Below the pieces are notes generated by a model. The model ran no database searches, was not told the origin of the DNA, and saw nothing but the letters and a program-made list of their open reading frames with translations. 64,000 bases of DNA from Doryteuthis pealeii (Eukaryota > Mollusca > Cephalopoda > Myopsida > Loliginidae): assembly GCA_023376005.1 (NCBI GenBank), contig CM042145.1, positions 93,323,450 through 93,387,449 on the forward strand. The letters run 5' to 3'. Of the stretch, positions 42,072-50,950 are shown piece after piece. A program made the position numbers and the translations under genes. Position 1 is the first letter of the stretch, and every line of letters begins with the position of its first letter.

Positions 42072-42484
42072 AGAGGGTGAGTCAAAAAGTAATGCCATTT
42101 TGTTTAGGACAGGTATAATTACCAACACAGGAACGTGTATCATACATAAAAATGAAGCTTGGCCCTCTGTGGATCACATCCCTACTGGAATAATCACTAT
42201 CATCTGTTCGGCCCCATGAAAGATGGTTTGAGAGGCAAACATTATTCCAGTGACGGGGAAGTGAAATCTGTTGTGAAGAAGTGGCTCAAAGAACAGTCAT
42301 CAGAATTTTACAGGCAGGAATACATGCTCTCATTCAAAGGTTGAACATCGCTTTTGAGAGAAACAGTGACTATGTGGAGAAGTAGTGATGTGATCCATAG
42401 AGGACCAGCTTCATTTTGATGTATGTTCCGTGTTGGTAATTATACCTGTCCTAAACAAAATGGCATTACTTTTTGACTCACCTC

Positions 42485-42485
<1 letters not shown>
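42072..42485. mobile_element. mariner internal-deletion derivative, left arm
   Basis: Terminal inverted repeats begin 'gagggtgagtcaaaaagtaa' and extend through 'tgccattttgtttaggacag' and 'gtataattacc'. They flank the last part of a mariner transposase: HYHLFGPMKDGLRGKHYSSD and VVKKWLKEQSSEFYR on the plus strand (42,159-42,344). The DDD catalytic core upstream is deleted. One G is missing in 'acaggcagg' compared with the right arm, so the frame ends early here. Flanks are TA-rich, consistent with TA target sites. Confidence 0.85.
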
Positions 42486-42526
<41 letters not shown>

Positions 42527-42528
42527 TA
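42486..42528. repeat. (TA)n microsatellite
   Basis: TA tract between the mariner remnant and the LTR-like segment; partner at 60,267-60,296. Confidence 0.9.
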
Positions 42529-43067
42529 TAACATCCCGACGAAAATGATTACAAATAGACTTTATTGTCTGAGAAAACTCAAACAGAAACAATACAAAAC
42601 AGAAGAATACAAAGAAGATGTGTGTACAGAATAAATGTTCCGATAGAAAAAATCCTTTCAGATAATCCTGAGGCTACTGAACAGAGAATTAAAGTCGTCA
42701 CTTACTGTTTAGAAAGGCCCTCGTGTAACAGGTATACGGAATGTACATGGGATGTGAAACCTCCATCCCACCGTTCTGTAGATAAAAGTAAATAAACTGG
42801 TGTGTGTGACCTCCGTAAAGCCGGAGGTCGAAAAAGCAGTCGTGTAACAGGTACACGGAATACCTGTGGAAAGCGAAGCCCCCACCCCAGTCCTAAAGGA
42901 CAGAGAAGACACAACGGGGGTACTGTATGACGGCTGGAGAGTCTACGAGAAAATAGGATTTGACTATTTATACTACCGGCCACAACGCCCCCTAGTGGCC
43001 TAACGGAAAACCATGGCAAGTAAGAGAAATAATACCAACAATGGCTGTTTGCATTGCACATGACTAT
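42529..43067 (-). mobile_element. Putative solo LTR, left arm
   Basis: On the minus strand a 540-bp segment begins 'tgtgcaatgcaaacagcc', has a TATA box (gtataaatag) about 90 bp in, and an AATAAA about 500 bp in, then ends by a (TA)n tract: the U3-R-U5 order of an LTR. Two related units of about 75-100 bp, each with 'cctgttacacga' and a following C/T-rich stretch, are tandem in its centre. No PBS, PPT or internal region is present. It could also be a Pol II gene fragment. Partner at 59.73-60.27 kb. Confidence 0.5.
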
Positions 43068-43070
43068 ATT

Positions 43071-43290
43071 ACCTGTTAGCTCACTCGGTAGAGTGTTCAG
43101 CTAGAATCCGCAAGGTTCTTAATTAGATACCGACCCTCGCCAACTCAGCAGTATCTGTGCGGTAAAGTAAGGAGCTGGTGGTAGGTGTGGCGCTCCAGCT
43201 CAGACGCAAAAACAATCTCCTTGATCCAGCGCTAGAGAAAAGGAGATAGACACCCTCGCTGATTGGCTGATACCGACTTTAGGCCATCCT
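43071..43290 (+). mobile_element. SINE-A, left arm
   Basis: Head 'cctgttagctcactcggtag' (A box) with a decayed B box (ggttcttaattagatacc), then the full body to 'aggccatcctgaccac'. It abuts the 3' end of Hel-1b. Partner at 59.51-59.72 kb lacks about 20 bp of the body. Confidence 0.8.
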
Positions 43291-43621
43291 GACCACTTAC
43301 TAGCAACAATAAAACACCCCCGCGTGTTGTGAAAATAATGTTTGAAGGATATTGCATGAGGCGGGGGAGTAAATGTCAGAGGGTCTTTATCATAAGTAAG
43401 CAAAATCATCCTATTTATTAAAGGAGTAAAAGATAAAACAATTTGAAATGGAAAATTACTCCTGTCCTACTCAAATGATATGTTGCGTGTATCTATTACT
43501 CATTAGATAAATTATTAATTTGAATATTTTGCGCATAGATTTTACATAAAATCGTAGGTATCTATTTATTTGTAAACGTTTTAGTAAACTTCTTGTTACT
43601 AAAAAAATAGAAATCCAACAA

Positions 43622-43785
43622 TTCTCCCTCCAGCTATGGGTAAATAGTAGGGCAGACAAGGCTCTTTATCCTTGGTTAGGCAACCAGTCTAGAAGAAGGA
43701 AAACTCTGAATTCAAACCTGTTAAACTCTGCTTAAGAAATTGACCTTGTGTCACATCCTGCTGGTGCGGAGGGTTGGTAAATATC
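43622..43785 (+). mobile_element. SINE-B body fragment in Hel-1b, left arm
   Basis: 'tccctccagctatgggtaaa', 'tagtagggcagac' and the 3' end 'gcggagggttggtaaatat'; the head is missing. Partner 59.03-59.19 kb. Confidence 0.8.
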
Positions 43786-43892
43786 TATACCCTAAAGTGG
43801 ATATACATGAAAAAACAATTCATGATGAGTAGACAAAAATAATTTCATTGACTGAGCAAATTTAAAATGAATGGAATACAAACATGACTGCC

Positions 43893-44050
43893 TTATCAGC
43901 TTGGGGCTTTAGAATACACCGACTGCACCTCTGCAGAAGGGTAAGACCCCTGCCCCCCAATAGGGCCACCTCTCGGCCGTGGGTGGCAACCCATGATGCT
44001 TAAGAATGGAACCCTGGTGGCAACATTCCACTTTGACCCTTACTTAGGCT
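43893..44050 (+). mobile_element. RepA 5' fragment in Hel-1b, left arm
   Basis: 'cttatcagcttggggcttta', 'caccgactgcacctctgcag' and 'ggccgtgggtggcaacccat' are the RepA start; it breaks off at 'cttacttaggc'. Partner 58.75-58.91 kb. Confidence 0.8.
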
Positions 44051-44488
44051 TTTTGCAGAGAAATTGTGTATGTCTGAGGTGCCATGCAAACTGCGTCAGT
44101 TGTGCATTTGAAATTTCAGTCATGCAAGATGAAGCATGCAGAAAAAAATGCTGGTTGTTCCTTTTGTGTTGAAACTGTTACGATTCGTGTGGTTACTAAA
44201 AAAAGAAAAGGGCAAGAGTAAAAAACAATTAAAAAAAATGCTTACTTTAATTTAGAGTGTATATAACATAGGCATGTTTTTATTCTATGCATTAACGATT
44301 TTGACAATGAATTAGTTGACTAATTAATAGACTATTATGAATAGAGAATATTGTGACGTAGGCTGTGACGTAGTTTTTGTTACTGAAAGAAAGACACCCA
44401 ATCTCCATTATTAACAGATGATGCTGATATAATGAATATGTAAATACCTTGGTACCCCCTCACTATAATCCGATTGGACAGTGTCATG

Positions 44489-44496
44489 TATAAATA
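44489..44496 (+). promoter_or_regulatory. TATA box upstream of the GC-rich hairpin element
   Basis: TATAAATA lies about 30 bp before the start of the structured GC-rich segment and 25 bp after an inverted CCAAT (gattgg). It is conserved in the right arm ('gactatttatacatgac', 'gtccaatcag'). Whether it drives transcription of the hairpin element is inference from spacing only. Confidence 0.4.
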
Positions 44497-44519
44497 GTCG
44501 ACACTGTGTTGTTCTTATA

Positions 44520-44706
44520 CCTATTGCCTCCAACCCGTCTTTCGGGACGGGGGTCCAGTGCGCTTCGGCCACTGGACCGGTGAGATGGTAAATTAATAGC
44601 GTCGATCCCAGAGGGCCATCCCTCCAGGCAATACTGCCCCTTTGACTTAAAGGGGCAGGGCTGGTTTATTGCCCAGCGCCTGAGGCGCCCCCTTGAGGGG
44701 AATGCA
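44520..44706. mobile_element. GC-rich multi-hairpin element, left arm
   Basis: 187 bp of GC-rich sequence in an AT-rich setting, made of successive perfect stem-loops: CCCGTC/GACGGG; GGTCCAGTG/CACTGGACC (44,552-44,560 with 44,570-44,578); TGCCCCTTT/AAAGGGGCA (44,635-44,643 with 44,649-44,657); GCGCC/GGCGC (44,676-44,680 with 44,684-44,688); CCCC/GGGG. Two more copies are at 55.2 and 58.1 kb; the 55.2-kb copy is flanked by a 12-bp target duplication, so it is mobile. No tRNA-type promoter boxes and no coding frame were recognised. Family unknown to me. Confidence 0.65.
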
Positions 44707-44854
44707 TATTCATGGTGTAAATGCACAAAAACAAATTAACCAACATATTTACTCTTAAAACATTATCAAAGAACGCAACATTAGCAGAAAGGTTAGTGAG
44801 ATTTGTGAAAACTGAATTCAAGTAAGTCGGCGGGTCGTAGTTGGGACCCCTGTT

Positions 44855-45135
44855 TTACAGGGATGGTTTTGGCATTAATAACCCGCGAAGTTCGATATGC
44901 CATTAAACAAAAAACTAAACGAAACCAACCCCTCCGCAATAGGAAGGATACGACACTTAATTTTAAAGTTGTGTATTGCGAGTTTATTGTAGGCGCACAT
45001 AACATAACAGTGAATCATCGTTGGTCTTCAAATTCTGGACGAGGCTGTTCGCATTTCACATAGCGCTGATACCTCTAGGGAAAGGTATTTATCTAACTAT
45101 TCTGCCTCCAGCCATGGGTAAATAGTAGGACATAC
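44855..45135 (+). mobile_element. RepC-like tail and SINE-B fragment, left arm
   Basis: 44,868-44,925 has a stem-loop variant (ggcattaataacccgcgaag, ttcgatatgcc) and 'attaaacaaaaaac'. 45,035-45,135 is SINE-B body (ttctggacgaggctgttcgc, cacatagcgctgatacc). Partner at 57.65-57.95 kb. Confidence 0.6.
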
Positions 45136-45145
45136 AACTTTTGGT

Positions 45146-45590
45146 AATTTTCACCTTTAGTTGGCTAAATTCCTAGCAAATAAGGCAATTAGAGTAACCT
45201 TCCTTGACTTTCACTTCGAAACAAGCCGGTAGCTATTTTGAAAATCTCCGTGCGAAATAAACAAATCTTAGAAACTTTTTCGAAAACAATACAACTGCAT
45301 GCTTTAACACAAAAATATCATAAAATGTGTTATTAATAACAATTAAGTTCATTTCATATAATTTTATGCTCGGAATTTAGCCAACTGACTTTCACTTTGA
45401 AACAAGCCGGTGGCCATTTTGAAAGTCTCCGTACGAAATACACAAATCTTAGAAACTTTTCGAAAACAATACAACTGCATGCTTTAACACAAAAATATCA
45501 TAAAATGAATTCTTAATAACAATTAAGTTCATTTCAGATAATTCGCGCACAATTTATTGCTAGGAATTTAGCCAACTAAAGGTGAAAATT
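45146..45590. mobile_element. TIR element with internal tandem duplication, left arm
   Basis: Ends are inverse copies of 'aattttcacctttagttggc' plus 'taaattcctagc'. Inside, a block of about 190 bp ('gactttcactt.gaaacaag', 'ttagaaactttttcgaaaac', 'ataacaattaagttcat') occurs twice in tandem. 445 bp, non-coding. Partner 57,205-57,649 has the same double unit, so the duplication predates the palindrome. Confidence 0.8.
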
Positions 45591-45867
45591 GTCCCGCTTT
45601 TTAACGTTGGTCTGTCAACCGGTCAAGAAGAAGGAACACTGGACTAATTGGCTATTCTTGCCCAAATAGGCGACAAATTGTACTCCACGACCAAACTAGG
45701 TTAGGAGATAAATCTTTCTTTCTTTTCTATTGCTGGTTGGAGTTCAGAGTTTTCCTTCTCCTAGGCTGGTTGCAGTATCAAAGTAAAGAACCTAATCTGC
45801 ATTATTACATGTATACTCACCTGACGAACACTGGTCAAGGGATTCGACAAATCATTAAAGAGGGGTT

Positions 45868-46195
45868 CGGGTTAAATCGAAATTAACGGACCTAAATTTC
45901 ACCATCGTATGTCACCCCGCCGAAAGAAAAAATACCAAAAATCAGAGAATTAACCGAATTTAATGAAATTTTCAGTGTGATATATTAATAATAAATATAT
46001 AATGCACCATTATTTATTAAAAAACTTTTACATTTTTTCAGGTCTTGGAGTAACTTGAACCAACTTTTGAACCACGTTCTTTGAGAATCTATGTTACGCT
46101 TCAAAGATACGTGTTCAAAGTTAACTGACCTGAAACAATGTTTTTTTTAAATTTTTTCTTTCGGTAGGGTGACATACGATGGTGTAATTTAATCC
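45868..46195. mobile_element. MITE-P copy, rearranged, left arm
   Basis: It begins 'gggttaaatcgaaattaacg', follows the left half of MITE-P, passes the centre ('caaagatacgtgttcaaag'), then ends early at 'gggtgacatacgatgg' after losing most of the right half. Small indels abound relative to 15.06 kb. Partner 56.38-56.93 kb is longer. Confidence 0.7.
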
Positions 46196-46253
46196 GTGGT
46201 TCGCGGTACCCCAAGTTTCTATTATTATCAATAATATTCGGTAACGATATTTC

Positions 46254-46255
<2 letters not shown>

Positions 46256-46306
<51 letters not shown>
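46256..46306. repeat. (GA)n microsatellite, left arm
   Basis: About 50 bp of GA; partner (CT)n at 56,261-56,314. Confidence 0.95.
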
Positions 46307-46309
<3 letters not shown>

Positions 46310-46336
46310 CGCGGTATCACTCCCCTATAATATTTG

Positions 46337-46612
46337 GAGGCGCATGGTGTAATGGTTACCGTCGGTGGAAATGAACACGGCGAAACGAGTTCAAATCCTG
46401 GATGAGGCTGTTTGCATTTTGCTAATACCCTTGGGAAAGGTACGAATCCAATTTTTCTTCCGCGAGCTATGGGTGAATAGTAGGACGGACTGGGCTCTTT
46501 AATCTTGGTTAGGCAACCGATCTAGGAGAAGGAAAACTCTGAATTCAAACCTGTTAAACTCCGCTTAAGAAATGTCGCATCCTACCCGTGCAGAGGGTTG
46601 GTAAATATGTAT
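46337..46612 (+). mobile_element. SINE-B, full length, left arm
   Basis: Head 'ggcgcatggtgtaatggtta' (A box) and 'gagttcaaatcctggatg' (B box), then body and 3' 'gtgcagagggttggtaaata'. The clearest example of the family head on the plus strand. Partner 55.96-56.23 kb. Confidence 0.88.
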
Positions 46613-46645
46613 AATATAAAAGTAAACTGTTGTATTTCATAATTA

Positions 46646-47257
46646 ATAGCAATTATATGTACCCTCCTGGTGCTAGAATTTAATATTATTATAATAAAAT
46701 ATTATATTAAAATTAGAAAAAGCTAATGAAACTAAATAAGAATGCAAATAAAAAGATTTGAAACAGAGGGTGTATATCGAAAAATAGAACAACTGAAACT
46801 TACTCTCATCTCTTTCGTCTTTTATTGCTAAATTCTCCTAATTTAATTTTAGTTAAAATAGTAAAGAATAAAATTACAGTTATTTCTTCTTCTAATGGAT
46901 TTATTTTAAGATTTCTCCCGAAATGTTTGTTCATATTCATTAAGATAAACCAAACAATTAGAAATCATTAATTCTAAGCACATATTTATTAAAATCAGAT
47001 TTTTAATGTCAATACACAAATTAGCCTTCCCATTCACACTGTAAACCGCTATTTTGTTGTATATATAAATAAATTGCGTGTTTATTGTATATCGATAGGG
47101 TCAACTGTATTAATAATGTAAACAATTTTATTAATAATTGAGTTTAAATAAAAATAAAATCACAGACAATGTGACGTAAAATAACTAGGGAATTGACTTT
47201 AGTAGTAATATACTTTCGATTACAGACAGAAAAAACACAATCTCCATTATAATAAGA
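46646..47257 (-). mobile_element. Hel-1 Helitron, left arm
   Basis: 5' TCTTATTATAATGGAGATTG and a 3' hairpin variant (agcaccaggagggtac) on the minus strand. The terminal CTAG is mutated to CTAT in this arm (aattaatagc) but intact in the right arm. It lacks the GC-rich insertion found in the right-arm copy. Confidence 0.75.
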
Positions 47258-47267
47258 TATAATCTGA

Positions 47268-47460
47268 TTGATTGATCGGTAGATTTTACCGGCATGTTAA
47301 CCCATCTGTGGTTATTCTATTGGTTAGGGAATTGCGTACGTTGTACGTTTATATTTACATTTTTTGTGTAGTTGTTTGTTAAGAGTATCTTTTTTTGCAC
47401 ACGGTTATATGATATCAAGTATTCTTATCTAATACAAATAATTTACAAATAGATCTGTTT
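47268..47460 (-). mobile_element. RepC, left arm
   Basis: On the minus strand: body 'caaacaactacacaaaaaat', 'gtaaatataaacgtacaacg', then stem-loop (agaataaccacagatgggtt, aacatgccgg) and 'taaaatctaccgatcaatca'. It follows Hel-1 after about 10 bp. Partner 54.83-55.00 kb. Confidence 0.65.
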
Positions 47461-47564
47461 GACCCGAAAACAAGAAAACGTTTCTTTTCAAATTTCAAAA
47501 CATAATCGTTTATGACATAATTAATTTCGAATGTTTTTCTTGTGTTACTCGTTTTAAAAAAATC

Positions 47565-47760
47565 AGAACACTCTGTCCTGAAGATGATCTCTTGTTTGCA
47601 TGCCTGATATTTTGTTTCTATTATTTAGTTTATTTCATTTTCTTTTATATTTGAAATAGTTTTAAATAGATTACTCTGTGTGTGTAAATAAATTTTGATC
47701 GAAACACGTATTAACAAATTACAGTAATAAGTTTCACCATACCATAGTATATATGTAAAA
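47565..47760 (+). other. Segment with CTGAAGA...GATCGAAACACG, possible Penelope-like remnant
   Basis: CTGAAGATGATC at about 47,577 and TGATCGAAACACG at about 47,697 could pair through GATC to form the CUGANGA - stem II - GAAA order, with a loop of more than 100 bases. The surroundings resemble the interior of the element at 21.5 kb. Suggestive only. Partner at 54.54-54.70 kb. A (CA)n tract and the 'ccaactgactggtatgtagg' repeat follow at 47.8-47.9 kb. Confidence 0.3.
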
Positions 47761-48025
47761 TAACCTATAACTTATAATCTGATGGATTCATTTTCATTTT
47801 TCTCCCTTACGACACACCACACACACCACACACACAACACACACACATATATATATAAGGTAAAAAGAAATCCAACTGACTGGTATGTAGGGTGATTCTA
47901 TTTGGGATCATCAATATCTACTGTACATCCACAATGTATGCTGATATTGATGGAAACTTAGATATTTATACAAGGATTTTTACAAATACCTAAAGAAGCT
48001 CAATTTATAATAACTAATAAATAAT

Positions 48026-48034
<9 letters not shown>

Positions 48035-48093
<59 letters not shown>
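48035..48093. repeat. (TA)n microsatellite, left arm
   Basis: TA tract of about 58 bp abutting the head of a SINE-A; a second TA tract (48,342-48,379) follows the SINE. Confidence 0.95.
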
Positions 48094-48096
<3 letters not shown>

Positions 48097-48326
48097 CCGG
48101 TTTAGCCAGTCGGTAGACCGACTAGGAACCACAAGAGTTCCGAGTTCCGAGTTCGATACCTTCTGGCACTCGCCAATCAGCGTATGATTAGCACATGGAC
48201 AGTGCGGTAGATTGAGGAGCTGTGGTAGATGTGGCCCTCCATCTCAGAAGCCCAAAAATCTCCTGGTTCTAGTGTTAGTGAAAAGGTGATAGACTCCTTC
48301 GCTTCAGGTCACTCCGACGACTCTAC
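48094..48326 (+). mobile_element. SINE-A, left arm
   Basis: Head 'gggccggtttagccagtcgg', B-box region with an insertion (gagttccgagttcgatacc) and a distinctive 'ttctggcactcgcc'. The body has several single-base deletions compared with the right-arm partner (53.92-54.15 kb). Confidence 0.8.
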
Positions 48327-48338
48327 TTTTTAAAAAAT

Positions 48339-48381
<43 letters not shown>

Positions 48382-48389
48382 AATACTGT

Positions 48390-49155
48390 CCATCAGATCT
48401 CATCAAAATGTTATAATGGCCAAATCTTTAAAAAAGATACTAGACAGACCGCTTTGTGAGAAGATATTCGTACTAAAAATCAAAATGCAATAAAATGCCA
48501 ATCAGTTTCGCTTTAATGCATCCGAATATGCTTAATTATCTCAAATATCAGATCCAAATCAGTGTTTCGAACGTTCTTAGACCACAAACCCAATGCCCAA
48601 ACCCCTCAACATCTATTCCATTTTTGGTGGCGTCATACGGTATTGTCAAGCAATCCTTGGAATCATTTCAAGACAAAGCCGCTAACGTCCAAGCCAGGCA
48701 CGGTTCATGCTGGGTGGTTTCCATCAGACCCTAGCTGTTCTTCCTGTCCCTGACGTCGCCATTGTTGTCAGTGATGACCTCTCCAATTCTATCCTTGTCA
48801 CTGTCGCTGAAGAGGAAGAGCCTCCGGGACCGTGGCGCGGTTTAGGTCAGAAGTGAAATCGTGAGAGCAGGACGTAGGGTCTGTAAGAAGAAACGAGCAG
48901 TAGGGTTTATTCAAAAGAATTTGTATGAATCATAGAATTCAGATACTGTCCTTTCAGTAAGTACGTAAACTATAAGCCGAAACAATCTCTCAATGTTCGT
49001 TGACGCTGATTATTGAATCTGTAGATACCTTTAAAATGTATGTTTATATCTATAAATACGCAGGACTAAGGATTTCTAATGTTATTGAGAGTATAAATAT
49101 GTTTTGTGGACAAACTTTGAAACGGATATCCTGAGAGTGATCGTCTTAAAAACAA
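48390..49155. other. Unique segment with coding-like frames and LTR-like signals, left arm
   Basis: Apart from its right-arm partner this 750-bp segment has no other copy in the window. A plus-strand frame (48,495-48,734) is 79 codons: NVLRPQTQCPNPSTSIPFLV, then QSLESFQDKAANVQARHGSC. A second frame continues PDVAIVVSDDLSNSILVTVA then EEEEPPGPWRGLGQK before a stop (48,857). On the opposite strand 'gaataaaccctactgctcg' and 'tttcttcttacag' look like a polyadenylation signal and splice acceptor. I do not recognise the peptide; an LTR-retrotransposon edge is one possibility. Confidence 0.35.
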
Positions 49156-49159
49156 AAAA

Positions 49160-49705
49160 GTTGGTTGGATTTTACGGCATGTCAGCCTTGGTTATTCATT
49201 CTTGTCTGGTATTTTAATTTTTTTTTCAATCTCACTTTTTAAAAAACTTATTTCTTTAAACTATTTAAAAATCTATTTAACCCATAGATGGGACTCTAAC
49301 AGGTACTACCACCCAGGATCATAGTGAACCTGGACTAATGGCAATAAAGTAGTACTCCACAATCCCCAGAGCTCCAGAATTGAAACTTCACCATTAGATG
49401 CAATTTACTGTCCTCCTCAGGACACTAAGTCTCTCAGCCACTGCCTTCTAGCACATATATGATAAAAAGGATTAGAGTCTTGCCATAAGGGCAATAGGGC
49501 GGGACAATCATATAGGTGCTAGCGCTTGACATGACCAGCCAATTGATTGGAGGGGGCCTCTCAACTGCCTATCTAGCCCAAGCAAAACCAGAGTGGTGTA
49601 TTGTTTGTCATGCACTGCTCAGTCACCAGGATTCTGTCCCTAAGCATAACGGGTCACCACATAAGGCCCGCAGGTGGCCCATTGAGATGATCATACCTCT
49701 CCACA
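49160..49705 (-). mobile_element. RepA with RepB-type tail, left arm
   Basis: On the minus strand it runs from the RepA start region (acctctgtggagaggtatga) through all middle blocks to an AT-rich segment and a RepB-type stem-loop end (aaccaaggctgacatgccg, taaaatccaacc). It links the two families. Partner 52.50-53.07 kb. Confidence 0.8.
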
Positions 49706-49754
49706 GAGGTGAAGCGGTACAAATAAGAATAGTTACAGAAACTACATGATTTAA

Positions 49755-50008
49755 GGGCCGGTTAGCTCAGTCGGTAGAGCGTTCGGCTAGAAACCACAAG
49801 GTTCCTAGTTCGATACCCGCCCTCGCCAACTCAGCGTATGAGTAGCACAGGGATCTGTGCGGTAAAGTAAGGAGCTGATGGTAGGTTGGGCGCTCCACCT
49901 CAGAATGCTAAAATAATCTCCTTGGTCTAGCGCTAGTGAAAAGGGGATAGACTCCTCGCTGTCTCGCCGATCACCGACATGCCGCCCCGGACGACTTTAC
50001 TTTACTTT
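49755..50008 (+). mobile_element. SINE-A, full length, best head, left arm
   Basis: GGGCCGG at the 5' end, the D-arm 'tagctcagtcggtagagc', the T-arm 'ggttcctagttcgatacc' and a mutated acceptor strand form a recognisable tRNA-like cloverleaf. The body is complete and the 3' tail is (ACTTT)n. Partner 52.22-52.47 kb. Confidence 0.88.
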
Positions 50009-50099
50009 ACATGATTCTTTGAAAAATTATTATCAATACACAGGAATACTTGAAAACAATTAACTGTATTCAGGATTAATAGCAGTTAAACATGTTTAA

Positions 50100-50402
50100 T
50101 TCAGCTGAATAATCTAGCTTGAATTTTCAGAGTCTTTCTTCTCTTGATTGGTTGCTTAAACAAGGCTAAAAACCCAGTCTGCCATACTATTGTACACATA
50201 GATAAGGGGGTGATACAAATTAGTCACGCTTTTTACAAAGAATATAAATGCACTCGTTGTTCTAATGTTAAAGTCTATTGAAATGGACATGGCAAACGAG
50301 TTCAAATCTTGGAACGAGGCTGTTGCATTTCACATAGCGCTTCATTAACCCTTGAAGGTATGAATACAACTGTACCCCTTCCAGCTATGGGGTAAATAGT
50401 TT
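50100..50402. mobile_element. SINE-B fragments, left arm
   Basis: 50,105-50,215 is SINE-B 3' body in minus orientation (attttcagagtctttcttct; gattggttgctta). 50,275-50,402 is head and body in plus orientation (gagttcaaatcttgga; ttgcatttcacatagcgc). Left-arm text shows extra and missing bases ('cgcttcattaacccttgaagg') where the right arm has the normal family sequence. Confidence 0.65.
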
Positions 50403-50950
50403 GGTTGGTTTTACCGGACATATCAACCTCAGTAGGTAATTTAATGCCGATAAGTTTTGAAATTAAACTCAATTCTTAATGGATAATACACTTTTTTTAT
50501 AAATACATTTTTCTATTTAACCCATAGATGGGACCCTAACAGGTACTACCACTCCGGCGTCAGAGTGACATGGGAGCAATTGGGTGATGAAAGGGGTGCT
50601 CCACATGCCCACAAAAATACTCCAAAACATAGGAGAACCAATACACAAATCAATAGAAGATATACGTACAATTCACAGAGACTATGTAGACCTCAGTCAC
50701 CGCCTTTCTAGCACCCATATTGATAAAAAGGGGTTGAGGCTTGCCATAGGGGCAATAGGGTTGGGAAAATCATATAGGTGCTAGCGGACTTGACGTGACC
50801 AGCCGATTGATCGGAGAGGCCTTCTCCGACCGACCGTCTAGCCCAGATATGGCCAAAGTAAGAGTATTGTAAGTCATGGAACTGCTCATCCACCTGGGTT
50901 CTATCCTTAAAGCATTACGAGTTGCCACCAACGCCAAAGGTGGCTCCTTG
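50403..50950 (-). mobile_element. RepA, near full length, innermost element of the left arm
   Basis: Minus strand. The tail stem-loop is at 50,410-50,450 and the element runs to the RepA start region near the palindrome centre. Between about 50,600 and 50,695 the sequence is heavily disturbed ('acaaaaatactccaaaacat', 'atacgtacaattcacagaga') relative to every other RepA, in a way that looks like uncorrected read errors. Confidence 0.8.

Larger units (their letters stand above)
43300..44418 (-). mobile_element. Hel-1b Helitron with nested SINE-B and RepA, left arm
   Basis: On the minus strand: A|TCTGTTAATAATGGAGATTG at the 5' end; hairpin AACAC..GTGTT, then CTAG at the 3' end. The same family at 19.8 kb is 409 bp; here about 700 bp is added by a SINE-B (43,622-43,785) and a RepA fragment (43,893-44,050) plus flanking sequence. 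No helicase. Partner at 58.38-59.51 kb carries the same nested insertions. Confidence 0.75.

Noticed and set aside
42702..43061. 119-codon minus-strand frame repeated in the right arm (59,733-60,092)
   Set aside because: It lies across the LTR-like segment with TATA box and tandem units, has no recognisable domain, and is conserved only because the arms are copies.
44484..44726. 80-codon minus-strand frame with paralogue at 58,067-58,270
   Set aside because: The frame overlies the GC-rich hairpin element; stem-loops explain its conservation better than coding, and the frames differ between copies.
49755..49830. Functional tRNA gene
   Set aside because: The A and B boxes and acceptor pairing belong to SINE-A, repeated many times with a common 170-bp body; the anticodon arm does not pair well.
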